Origin: Gryllotalpicola protaetiae
GTDB taxonomy: Bacteria; Actinomycetota; Actinomycetes; Actinomycetales; Microbacteriaceae
Assembly: GCF_003627055.1 (NCBI RefSeq)
Contig: NZ_CP032624.1
Span: 496,001-560,000 of the forward strand
DNA: 64,000 nt
Direction of reading: 5' to 3'
Position 1 is the first letter of the stretch, and each line of letters starts with the position of its first letter. This document shows, in pieces, positions 33,451-41,294 of the stretch. Position numbers and translations under genes: made by a program. The notes beneath the pieces are model-generated. The model worked only from the letters and a program-made list of their open reading frames with translations. It did not search any database and was not told the origin of the DNA.

Positions 33451-36400
33451 TTAGCGGCGAGCTCCGAAGAACAGGCCGATCAGGCGCCCGAGGAAGCCGA
33501 ACACGTCATGGTGCTGGGGCTTCGACGGGTGCGTGGGGTGCGACGGGTGGCCGGGGTGCGACGGCGGCGTCGGCTTCGACGGCTTCTTCTCGACGGTCAG
33601 CGCCGCCGCGTTCGAGGTCGTGCTGCCGGCGTCGTTACGGAACACCGCGCGGTACTGCGCGCCGTCGAGCGAGCCATCGACCTTGACCGACAGGGTCGTC
33701 GAGCGCGCGCCCGCGATCGTGGTCCAGGTCGCCTTCTTGCCCGTCAGCAGCCGCTGCCACGAGACGCTCGGCTGCGGGTAGCCGCTCGCCTTCGCCACGA
33801 AGCGCACGGTGTCGCCCGCGTGGCCGCTCGCCGCCTTCGGCTGCGTCGTCACCGTCGGCTCCGCGTGGGTCACCGTCAGCTTCGCGGCATCCGTCGTCGC
33901 CGTGCCCTGCGAGTTGGTGAACACCGCGCGGTACTGCGCGCCGTCGACCGTGGCGGAGGCGGTGACCGTGAGGCTCGCGTCGGTGGCGCCCTTGACGGCC
34001 GTCCACCTCTTCGACCCAGGCAGCTTGCGCTGCCACTGCACGGTCGGCGCCGGGGCGCCGGAGGCTGCGGCGGTGAAGCTCACCGCACTGCCCAGCGCGC
34101 CCGAGGCCGACGCGGGCTGCGTCGTCACGGCGGGAGCCGCGAGGGCCGGGCCCTCGAGCTCGGCCACGCCCCAGCGGGACGTCGTCTGGTAGGCCGTGCC
34201 CGTCTGTTCCGCCCAGCCGAAGTTGGCCGTGCGGGCGCCGGCGGTGCCGTCGTTCACCTCGTAGTCGACTCCCTCGAACTTCCCGACACCGGTGGTGTCC
34301 TTGAGGTCGATCCGCGCCTCGACGATGTACCCCGTCGCGGTGCGCGAGGTGGCGCTCGTCAGGCGAGCCTGCTGGGCATCCTCACTGTCACCCGCGCCGA
34401 ACGACACGGCGTTGTCCGCGCTGATGCGCATCTGCGCGTCGTCCGCGCGGTACGAGCCGTTCTTCGCGTTGCCGAGGTCGGTGAAGATCTCGACGGAGTC
34501 CTGCTCGTAGGCGTTCGGCGACGACGTGTCGATCGTCGGGTCCGTGACGTCGGCCAGCACGTAGAGGTAGTCGTCCTTCCAGAGCTGGTACACACGCGCC
34601 TTCGCGCCGTCGGCCGAACCGGAGATCAGCTTGCTCGTTGTGACCGAACTGGCCTGGCTCCACACGTCGTCCTTGGTGCCATCGATCGCGGGGGCGACGG
34701 AAGCTTCCGGAACCGTCGTGAACGACAGGGGCTCGACGAGCTGGAGCGTGCCGAGCGAGCCCGGGGTGTTCCAGTCCGAGGTGGTGGTGCCGTCGGTGAC
34801 GGTGACGTCGAACTTCGGCGTGCTCGTGCTGGTCAGACCCGTGTCGGGCAGGGTGACGACGGCCGACCAGCCGCTGGCGGTCGACGTGACCTGGGCGGTC
34901 ACGCCGTCACCGGTGACGGTGCCGTCGCGCTTTACGGTCGCGGTCTGGGTGCCATCGCCCCAGGCGAAGGTCGCCTGGTCGGTGGCATCCGCCGTCGCGT
35001 CCGTCGCCGAGACATAGGCGGTCAGGTGGTCGGCGGCCCAGCGCAGCTGGAAACCCGAGCTGCCGTCCTGCGCGATCGGGTGCAGGGGAAGCTGATCCCA
35101 GGCATCCGTCGCAGACTGCTGGAACACGATCGCACTGAGCTGCTTCGCCGGCAGGTCCTGATCGGTGACGCCGTAGTACGCGGGCTTCGCCTGCAGGTTG
35201 TCGTCGAACAGCAGCGGTGCACCGGAGCTGGCACGCCAGCTCTGGCTGTCGGTGAGGCCCCAGACCGTCGCCGAGAAGATCGACGCACCAGAAGCGGCCT
35301 CGCTGCGGAGCATGTCGAAGATGCCCTTGTAGTAGTAGCCCTGGTCGATCTGGTTGGCGGTCGTCACCGGGGTCCCGGTCGGCACGTCGAGCTCGGTGAT
35401 CGCCTGGTAGAGCGGGTGCCCGGTCGCGGTCGTGATGCCGTTGAAGCCGTCGATGGCGTCCTTGAGGGACGACAGCGGCGTCGACATCGTGACGTGGAAC
35501 TGGTGGCCGATGCCGTCGACCGGAACGCCGGCCGAGATCAGGTTGTTCACGAGCTCCTGCACGCGAGCGCGCTTGCCGGCCTGCTCGGTGTTGTAGTCGT
35601 TGTAGAACAGCGCGATCGGGCGGTTCGTGCCGTCGGCCGCGAAGCCGCCGTTCGCCGCGGTCTCGTCGAAGTACTTGTTGGCGTCGTCGAACGCGTCCGT
35701 GATGTACTCCGGGCCGAGCACCTGGTACCACCGGCTCTGCCGCAGGTCGTTCGGGTCGCCGACGTTGTCGGAGACCGCCTCGTTGACGACGTCGAACGAG
35801 ACCAGCGGGTTCGTCGACGACCCGAAGGCGCCGAACTTGCTCGACAGGTACTGCGCGACATCCTTGATGTGGGTGTCGAGCCGGTCACGCAGGATCGCCT
35901 GGTCGGCCGCGCTGTTCGTGAGCGGCGTGCTGTCGGTCGGCGAGACGTTGAAGAACCAGTCCGGCGTCTGCTGGTACCAGACGAGGTTGTGGCCGTAGAC
36001 CCGCATGTTGTTCTGCTGGGCGTAGGTCATCAGCGCGTCGGCGTCGGCGTTCGTCGTGACGAAGTTCCCGTTCGCGTCGTACCAGGATTCCGGCTTCATC
36101 GAGTTCTCGGGCGTGACCTGGTCGAAGTGCTTCGACAGCAGCTGGCCCGGGGCACCGGTGATCTCAGGGTCGGAGACCGCGGCGCCCACCGGGAACGGCA
36201 GGGTGTCCTTGATCGGCGTGATGTCCTGGATGACCGCCGGCGCGGGCTTCGTGACGGTGAGATCGTCGAAGTACAGGTCGGACGTGTTTCCGGTCGTGCC
36301 GCCCTGGTAGTCGGTCTCGAAGTACAGCAGTGCCGAGTCGCTCGACGCCGGCATGGTGAACTTCTGGTCGACCTGCGTCCAGCCGGTGTTGGTCACCGTC

Positions 36401-37860
36401 GAGAACTGCCCGAGGGTGGTGTACGTGGTCGAGCCGCTCGCCGTGTTGGCGAGGCTCAGCCACACGTTGTCAGTCGGCTGGCCCGCCGCGAAGCGCACCC
36501 AGCCGCTGACCTCGTAGGTCTGGCCGGGCTGCAGCAGGCAGGTCACGTCGTGGCCGATGCCCTGGCCCTGGTCGGTGCGACCGGATGCCTCGAGCGAGTG
36601 CGCGCTGTTGTGGCCGTCCGCGTCTGTGATCGCGACGGTGGCCGCACCGTTGGCGTCGGAGCGAGCCGCCCAGCCATCCGTGTCGCCCGACTCGAAGTCG
36701 GAACTGATGATGGTGTCACTCGTCGGGTAGGTGCAGGTCGATCCCGAGCCTCCCGTGCCGCCGGTCCCGCCGCAGTCGGTGCCGGGGGTGCTGACCGCGA
36801 AGTCGTTGAGGTCGTAGGCGTAGCTCGCGGTGCCATCGGACAGCGCGTCGGTGCCGACGTAGAACTTCAGCGTGGAGGTGTCGGTGCCGTCGGGCACGGT
36901 GTAGCTGCCCGAGATCGTGGTCCAGCCGGAGTCGGAGACGCCGGACTGGTTGCCGATCCACGAGTAGCCGGGCACAGCGACGAGTCGCGCAGAGGTCGTC
37001 GCCGACGTCTGCGTCGCGAGGCGCACCTTGGCCGACACGTTCACGGTGTCGCCCGCCATGAGCGCGGTGAGCGCGCCGGGCGCGGTCTGCACACCGTCGT
37101 AATCATTCGCACGGCCGGTGACACGCACCGAGTAGTCGCCTGCGGCGTCGCCCGCGACGTTCTCGAAACCGAGCGTCGGGTTGCCGTCCTTCTGCAGCGC
37201 GCCGATGGTCTGGTCGTCGAAGTTCGCCGACACCAGGTCCTGCGCTGCGACCGGGGTGCACGTGCCCGTGCCGCCGCCCGTGCCACCACTGCCGGCAGGG
37301 CCGGTGATCGTCACGTTGTCGATCAGCACGTTGCCGAAGGCGGTCTGGCCGGTGGCGAGCCCCGAGTTCAGGTAGGCGTTCGCCTTGGTCGCGGTCGCGG
37401 CCAGCGTGTACGAGCCGGAGATCGGCGTCCAGGCATCCGCCGTGATCGCCGTCGGGCTCCCGATCCAGCTGTAGTTGCCGTCATCGACCGTGAAGTGCTC
37501 GGTCTGCCCGTTGAACGTGGCGTCTTCCAGCCGCGCGTCGAACGAGACCTGGTAGGCGACGCCCGGGGTCAGCAGCTTCGTCAGATCGACGGCTGCGCCC
37601 GCGTAGTCCGCGTCGATGTTCGACACCTCGAGCGACTTGCCCGTGCCACCCGGATCCGCGACCGCAGTGATCTTGGCGTCCCCGTTGGTGGTCCACGGCG
37701 CCGTGGTGCCGTCGTCGAAGGTGCTCGAGAGCACCGTCGTGCCGCCGGTGTCCGCGGCGGCTGTCTGGGCTGCGGCGAGCGGCGCCGCGATCACCGCGGC
37801 GACGACCACCCCCCAGCTCAACTTCGCGAGCGGCGTGTGCCGTCGCAGGGCTGACTTCAT
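33451..37860 (-). CDS. Secreted multi-domain GH10 endo-1,4-beta-xylanase
   Basis: A 1469-residue exported enzyme. A signal peptide fills residues 1-36. Three CBM4/9-type modules follow (about 41-186, 205-357, 378-537) joined by Gly/Thr/Ser linkers. The GH10 barrel spans about 545-900, with the acid/base Glu in VSFDVVNEAVSDN (about 696) and the nucleophile Glu in ITELDVPTG (about 822). A partial CBM9-like region (about 905-1040) and a full CBM9 (about 1043-1236) come next, then two Ig-like domains, a Pro/His-rich linker and the hydrophobic-basic end DVFGFLGRLIGLFFGARR. It cuts xylan backbones in plant matter. AAAGGAG precedes the ATG by 5 nt. The gene stands alone; the final tail is unusual. 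Confidence 0.93.
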   Translation of the reverse strand: MKSALRRHTPLAKLSWGVVVAAVIAAPLAAAQTAAADTGGTTVLSSTFDDGTTAPWTTNGDAKITAVADPGGTGKSLEVSNIDADYAGAAVDLTKLLTPGVAYQVSFDARLEDATFNGQTEHFTVDDGNYSWIGSPTAITADAWTPISGSYTLAATATKANAYLNSGLATGQTAFGNVLIDNVTITGPAGSGGTGGGTGTCTPVAAQDLVSANFDDQTIGALQKDGNPTLGFENVAGDAAGDYSVRVTGRANDYDGVQTAPGALTALMAGDTVNVSAKVRLATQTSATTSARLVAVPGYSWIGNQSGVSDSGWTTISGSYTVPDGTDTSTLKFYVGTDALSDGTASYAYDLNDFAVSTPGTDCGGTGGTGGSGSTCTYPTSDTIISSDFESGDTDGWAARSDANGAATVAITDADGHNSAHSLEASGRTDQGQGIGHDVTCLLQPGQTYEVSGWVRFAAGQPTDNVWLSLANTASGSTTYTTLGQFSTVTNTGWTQVDQKFTMPASSDSALLYFETDYQGGTTGNTSDLYFDDLTVTKPAPAVIQDITPIKDTLPFPVGAAVSDPEITGAPGQLLSKHFDQVTPENSMKPESWYDANGNFVTTNADADALMTYAQQNNMRVYGHNLVWYQQTPDWFFNVSPTDSTPLTNSAADQAILRDRLDTHIKDVAQYLSSKFGAFGSSTNPLVSFDVVNEAVSDNVGDPNDLRQSRWYQVLGPEYITDAFDDANKYFDETAANGGFAADGTNRPIALFYNDYNTEQAGKRARVQELVNNLISAGVPVDGIGHQFHVTMSTPLSSLKDAIDGFNGITTATGHPLYQAITELDVPTGTPVTTANQIDQGYYYKGIFDMLRSEAASGASIFSATVWGLTDSQSWRASSGAPLLFDDNLQAKPAYYGVTDQDLPAKQLSAIVFQQSATDAWDQLPLHPIAQDGSSGFQLRWAADHLTAYVSATDATADATDQATFAWGDGTQTATVKRDGTVTGDGVTAQVTSTASGWSAVVTLPDTGLTSTSTPKFDVTVTDGTTTSDWNTPGSLGTLQLVEPLSFTTVPEASVAPAIDGTKDDVWSQASSVTTSKLISGSADGAKARVYQLWKDDYLYVLADVTDPTIDTSSPNAYEQDSVEIFTDLGNAKNGSYRADDAQMRISADNAVSFGAGDSEDAQQARLTSATSRTATGYIVEARIDLKDTTGVGKFEGVDYEVNDGTAGARTANFGWAEQTGTAYQTTSRWGVAELEGPALAAPAVTTQPASASGALGSAVSFTAAASGAPAPTVQWQRKLPGSKRWTAVKGATDASLTVTASATVDGAQYRAVFTNSQGTATTDAAKLTVTHAEPTVTTQPKAASGHAGDTVRFVAKASGYPQPSVSWQRLLTGKKATWTTIAGARSTTLSVKVDGSLDGAQYRAVFRNDAGSTTSNAAALTVEKKPSKPTPPSHPGHPSHPTHPSKPQHHDVFGFLGRLIGLFFGARR

Positions 37861-37977
37861 GAACGCTCCTTTGCGTCACAGGTGGTACGAGAGTGCGGTG
37901 CCGATACCGCGGTGCCCTTCAGAATTTGTTGGGCCCAGCGCGCTATTGGCTGAGCAACGGTACCAGTTCGGGGGGCG

Positions 37978-37992
37978 TCGTTGCGATAACGA
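37978..37992. promoter_or_regulatory. Dyad upstream of the xylanase gene
   Basis: TCGTTGCGATAACGA is a perfect 5-5-5 inverted repeat in the 142-bp gap before the xylanase, about 118 bp from its start. LacI-type sugar regulators bind dyads of this size; the regulator is not in the window. Confidence 0.35.
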
Positions 37993-38002
37993 TTTCGAAC
38001 GT

Positions 38003-38866
38003 CTACGAAGAGGCACCGGACGCCGCGCGGAACAGCCGCTCGAGCGCCTCCGGCGAGGTCGTGTTCTCGCCGAGCAGATTGGGTTTCCCAGCGCCGTGGT
38101 AGTCGCTCGATCCGGTGACGACGAGGTCGTGGACGCGCGCGAACTCGAGCAGGTACGCCTTGCCGTCCTCCGTGTTCTCGCGGTGGCGCACCTCGACTCC
38201 GGCGAGCCCGGCCTCGACGAGCGAGGCGAGGTACCGGGCGTCCAGCACGGTGTCGCGCCCACGGGTCGCGGGATGCGCGAGCACAGGCGCTCCCCCTGCG
38301 CCGCGGATCAACTCGACGCCCTCGAGCGGCGTCGGCGCGTACAGCGGCTCGAAGTACCCGCCGCGCGGGTGCAGCAGCGTCTCGAACGCCGCGCTGCGGT
38401 CGGTCACGAGCCCGCGCGTCACGAGCGCGTCGGCGATGTGGGGGCGGCCAACGGATGCCCCGGGGGTCGTGTGCGCGAGCACGTCCTCCCACGTGAGGTC
38501 GTAGTCCGCAGCGATGCGCGCGACCATCGCCTCAGCCCGGGTGCGCCGCGCGTCGCGGATGCGCTCGGTCTCGGCGACGAGCGCCGCGTTCTCGGGGTCG
38601 AAGAAGTACGCGAGCATGTGCACGCTCTTCCACCCGAACCGGGTTGACAGCTCCATGCCGGGCACGAAGCCGAGATCGAGTGCGGATGCCTCGGCCGAGG
38701 CATCCGCCCACCCGGCCGTCGAATCGTGGTCGGTCAGCGCGACCGTTCCGAGCCCTGCCTCGGCCGCCGCCCGCACGAGCTCGGCGGGCGTCTGCGTGCC
38801 GTCGGACACGCTCGAGTGCGTGTGCAGGTCGATCGGAGCACGCCAGCTTTTCTGGGGCAGGGGCAC
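38003..38866 (-). CDS. PHP-domain phosphoesterase (nucleoside bisphosphate phosphatase / RNase AM type)
   Basis: A 287-residue PHP protein. The metal sites are seen in order: DLHTHSSVSDG (about 13-23), LTDHDS, MELST, RPHIADAL, VLAHPATRG and GSSDYHG. This set matches the group that includes Escherichia coli RNase AM (YciV/TrpH), which removes phosphates from 3',5'-bisphosphorylated nucleotides and trims RNA 5' ends. The GTG start is 6 nt after TAACAT. It is divergent from the aminopeptidase gene with only 24 bp between start codons. Exact substrate is inferred from the family. Confidence 0.88.
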   Translation of the reverse strand: MPLPQKSWRAPIDLHTHSSVSDGTQTPAELVRAAAEAGLGTVALTDHDSTAGWADASAEASALDLGFVPGMELSTRFGWKSVHMLAYFFDPENAALVAETERIRDARRTRAEAMVARIAADYDLTWEDVLAHTTPGASVGRPHIADALVTRGLVTDRSAAFETLLHPRGGYFEPLYAPTPLEGVELIRGAGGAPVLAHPATRGRDTVLDARYLASLVEAGLAGVEVRHRENTEDGKAYLLEFARVHDLVVTGSSDYHGAGKPNLLGENTTSPEALERLFRAASGASS

Positions 38867-38872
38867 GTACCG

Positions 38873-38878
38873 ATGTTA
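38873..38878 (-). promoter_or_regulatory. Leaderless promoter -10 box of the PHP gene
   Basis: TAACAT on the minus strand lies 6 nt before the GTG at 38866 and directly abuts the plus-strand hexamer of the divergent gene. Confidence 0.5.
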
Positions 38879-38884
38879 GACAAT
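38879..38884 (+). promoter_or_regulatory. Probable -10 box of the aminopeptidase P gene
   Basis: GACAAT lies 6 nt before the ATG at 38891. The first base differs from TANNNT, so this is weaker than the box on the other strand. Confidence 0.35.
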
Positions 38885-38890
38885 CGAGGT

Positions 38891-40378
38891 ATGGACACGA
38901 GCGACGCGCTGACCACGACCAAGGCACCCCGAGCCACCTCGAACCGCTCGACGCTGCCGCCCGCCGCGAGCTTCAAGGAGTACATCGGCTCGCAGTGGGC
39001 CGAGCGCGCCGACGTCGTGCCGCCCGCCCGCGAGCAGGCCGCCTTCGCGGCTGCGCGCCGCGTGAAGCTCGCGGCGCTCTACCCGGGCAAGCGGCTCATC
39101 GTCCCAGCCGGCGGCGCCAAGGTGCGCAGCAACGACACCGACTACCCCTTCCGCGCCCACTCGGCGTTCTCGTGGCTGACCGGCTGGGCCGCGGACGCCG
39201 AGCCCGATTCGGTGCTCGTCATCGAGAGCGCCGATGACAGCGACGAGCTCAGTGCCACCCTGTACTTCCGCGAGCGCGCCGGGCGCGACTCCGACGAGTT
39301 CTACTCGAACCCGCAGATCGGCGAGTTCTGGATCGGCGCGCGCCCGTCGCTCGCGCAGGTCGCGGGCGATCTGGCGATCGCCACGGCGGGCATCGCGGAT
39401 GCCGGGGCGGTCGTCGCCTCAGCAGATGAGAACACCCTCGTGCTGCGCGAGGCGGACGCCGAGCTCACGGCAGCCGTCGATGCGGCGCGCGGTGACGCCG
39501 CTGACATCGATCTTGATGCGCAGCTCGCACGCGACCTCTCCGAGCTGCGCCTCGTGAAGGACGCGTACGAGGTCGCCGAGATGCGCGCAGCGGTCGCGTC
39601 GACGAAGCGCGGCTTCGAGGACGTGATCCGAGCGCTTCCGCAGATCACCGCTCACGAGCGCGGCGAGCGGATCGTCGAGGGCGTCTTCTACGCGCGCGCC
39701 CGCGGCGAGGGCAACGCGGTGGGCTACGACACCATCGCGGCATCGGGCCCGCACGCGTGTGTCCTGCACTGGACCCGCAACGACGGGCCCGTCGTGCCGG
39801 GCGACCTGATCCTCATCGACGCGGGCGTCGAGGCAGAGAGCCTGTACACGGCCGACATCACCCGCACGCTTCCCGTCAGCGGCACCTTCAGCGAGCCGCA
39901 GCGGCTCGTCTACGAGACGGTGCGCGAGGCGGCGGATGCCGCATTCGCCGTCGCCCGCCCCGGCGTCCGCTTCCGTGACGTGCACGCGGCGGCGATGGCC
40001 GTGATCGCGCGGCGCACCGCCGAGTGGGGCCTCTTGCCCGTCACCGCGGAGGAGGCGCTGGAGGCCGACGGCCAGCAGCACCGCCGCTACATGGTGCACG
40101 GCACGAGCCACCACCTCGGCATCGACGTGCACGACTGCGCGGCGGCGCGACGCGAGCTCTATCAGGACGGCATCCTCGAGCCGGGCATGGTCTTCACCAT
40201 CGAGCCCGGGCTCTACTTCCAGCCCGACGACCTCACCGTGCCAGATCACCTGCGCGGCATCGGCGTGCGCATCGAGGACGACGTGGTCGTCACGGAGTCG
40301 GGGGTCGAGAGCCTCTCAGCAGGCATCCCCCGCACCGCCGACGAGGTCGAGGCCTGGATCGCGGAGCTGCGGTCCTAG
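38891..40378 (+). CDS. Xaa-Pro aminopeptidase (aminopeptidase P, M24B)
   Basis: A 495-residue metallopeptidase with an N-terminal AMP domain (about 40-190) and a creatinase-fold catalytic domain. Metal ligands of the M24 pattern appear: ILIDAGVEAESLYTADITRT (two Asp), HGTSHHLGIDVHD (His), FTIEPGLYF (Glu) and GIGVRIEDDVVVT (Glu). It removes an N-terminal residue before proline from peptides in the cytoplasm. The N-terminal 30 residues are extra and low in conserved motifs. The gene is divergent from the PHP gene. Its stop shares the bases CTAG with the convergent membrane protein gene. Confidence 0.93.
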   Translation: MDTSDALTTTKAPRATSNRSTLPPAASFKEYIGSQWAERADVVPPAREQAAFAAARRVKLAALYPGKRLIVPAGGAKVRSNDTDYPFRAHSAFSWLTGWAADAEPDSVLVIESADDSDELSATLYFRERAGRDSDEFYSNPQIGEFWIGARPSLAQVAGDLAIATAGIADAGAVVASADENTLVLREADAELTAAVDAARGDAADIDLDAQLARDLSELRLVKDAYEVAEMRAAVASTKRGFEDVIRALPQITAHERGERIVEGVFYARARGEGNAVGYDTIAASGPHACVLHWTRNDGPVVPGDLILIDAGVEAESLYTADITRTLPVSGTFSEPQRLVYETVREAADAAFAVARPGVRFRDVHAAAMAVIARRTAEWGLLPVTAEEALEADGQQHRRYMVHGTSHHLGIDVHDCAAARRELYQDGILEPGMVFTIEPGLYFQPDDLTVPDHLRGIGVRIEDDVVVTESGVESLSAGIPRTADEVEAWIAELRS

Positions 40379-40692
40379 CGGCGCGCGTCGGCTGACGCCG
40401 CCCGGCGCGCTTTCCACCACGCCCAGAACCGCGCGAGCTGCGCACGGGCCCAGCGCCCGAGCCGGCGCGCCCAGCGGAACTCGGTGCCGAGCACCGCGAC
40501 GCCGATGAACACGATCAGCCACCCGGGCCCTGGCAACGGCACCAGGATGAGGCCGCCGACGACGATCGCGCCACCGATGACCGCGATCAGGATGCGATAG
40601 CTGAGGTGCAGCGCCGGGCGCCGACGCAGCCACACCCGGAAGCGCGCGATGACGCGCGCCCTTCGGGGGTGTGCGCTCGGCGATGATGTCAC
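40375..40692 (-). CDS. PGPGW-type small transmembrane protein (TIGR02611-like)
   Basis: A 105-residue membrane protein with the hallmark LPGPGWLIVFIG. Two membrane segments surround it (about 30-50 and 54-74), and both ends are rich in Arg and Trp. The role is unknown. The GTG lies 6 nt after CATGCT, a weak -10 form. It follows the general-stress protein gene on the same strand. Confidence 0.75.
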   Translation of the reverse strand: MTSSPSAHPRRARVIARFRVWLRRRPALHLSYRILIAVIGGAIVVGGLILVPLPGPGWLIVFIGVAVLGTEFRWARRLGRWARAQLARFWAWWKARRAASADARR

Positions 40693-40727
40693 GACGTGAG
40701 CATGCCACGCCGACGCTCGGAAACGCG

Positions 40728-41240
40728 TCAGAGAACGGTTCCGGTGCCTCGGCCCGCGTTGGTCAGCACGTTGCGCGCGCGATTCGCGTTCTCGAGATCG
40801 ACCACCACGGCGTACGAGGTGGCGAGCACCGCGGTCTGCGAGGTGTAGTCGCGACGCCTGCGGGTCAGCGCGTAGGACACCAGGCTGAACAGCATGCCGA
40901 AGCCCGCACCCAGCAGCACGGCGGCGAACTCGAGGCTCAGGTCGGCACGGCCGGGGTTGAAGATCGCCAGCACGATGGCGAGGAAGATACCGAACCACGC
41001 GCCGCTCGCCGCACCGGAGAGCGCGACGCGACCCCAGCTGAGCCGCCCCGTGATGTGCTCGACCGATTTCAGGTCGTTGCCGACGATCGAGACACCGCTC
41101 ACGGGGAAGTCGGCACGGGCGAGCACGTCGACGGTCTGCTGCGCCTCGAGGTAGCTCTCGTACGAGGCGATCACCTCGCCCTTCGGAACAGTGGGGACCC
41201 CGATGCCACGACGCCCACCGAGCGGGCTTGCGTTCGTCAT
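40728..41240 (-). CDS. General stress protein 17M-like membrane protein
   Basis: A 170-residue protein. The N-terminal part (EVIASYESYLEAQQTVDVLARADFPV) is the YflT/GSP17M-type domain that begins many stress proteins. Then come two membrane segments with SGAASGAWFGIFLAIVLAIF and FAAVLLGAGFGMLFSLVSYAL, separated by a short turn. ATG 41240 is used; the longer frame overlaps the divergent promoter. It probably responds to stress, but no regulator is seen. It is divergent from the MgtE-like gene. Confidence 0.75.
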   Translation of the reverse strand: MTNASPLGGRRGIGVPTVPKGEVIASYESYLEAQQTVDVLARADFPVSGVSIVGNDLKSVEHITGRLSWGRVALSGAASGAWFGIFLAIVLAIFNPGRADLSLEFAAVLLGAGFGMLFSLVSYALTRRRRDYTSQTAVLATSYAVVVDLENANRARNVLTNAGRGTGTVL

Positions 41241-41282
41241 AGGCCCATAGTGGCACGCGCCTCGCCGCATGGTGCCCCGGGC

Positions 41283-41288
41283 TAAGGT
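41283..41288 (+). promoter_or_regulatory. Leaderless promoter -10 box of the MgtE-like gene
   Basis: TAAGGT lies 6 nt before the GTG at 41295. Confidence 0.55.
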
Positions 41289-41294
41289 TTTCTC

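Noticed and set aside
31078-37854. A 2258-codon open frame on the plus strand
   Set aside because: It runs opposite to pflB and the xylanase. Its translation is Arg/Val/Asp-rich with no motifs and mirrors the G/C third-position bias of the true genes.
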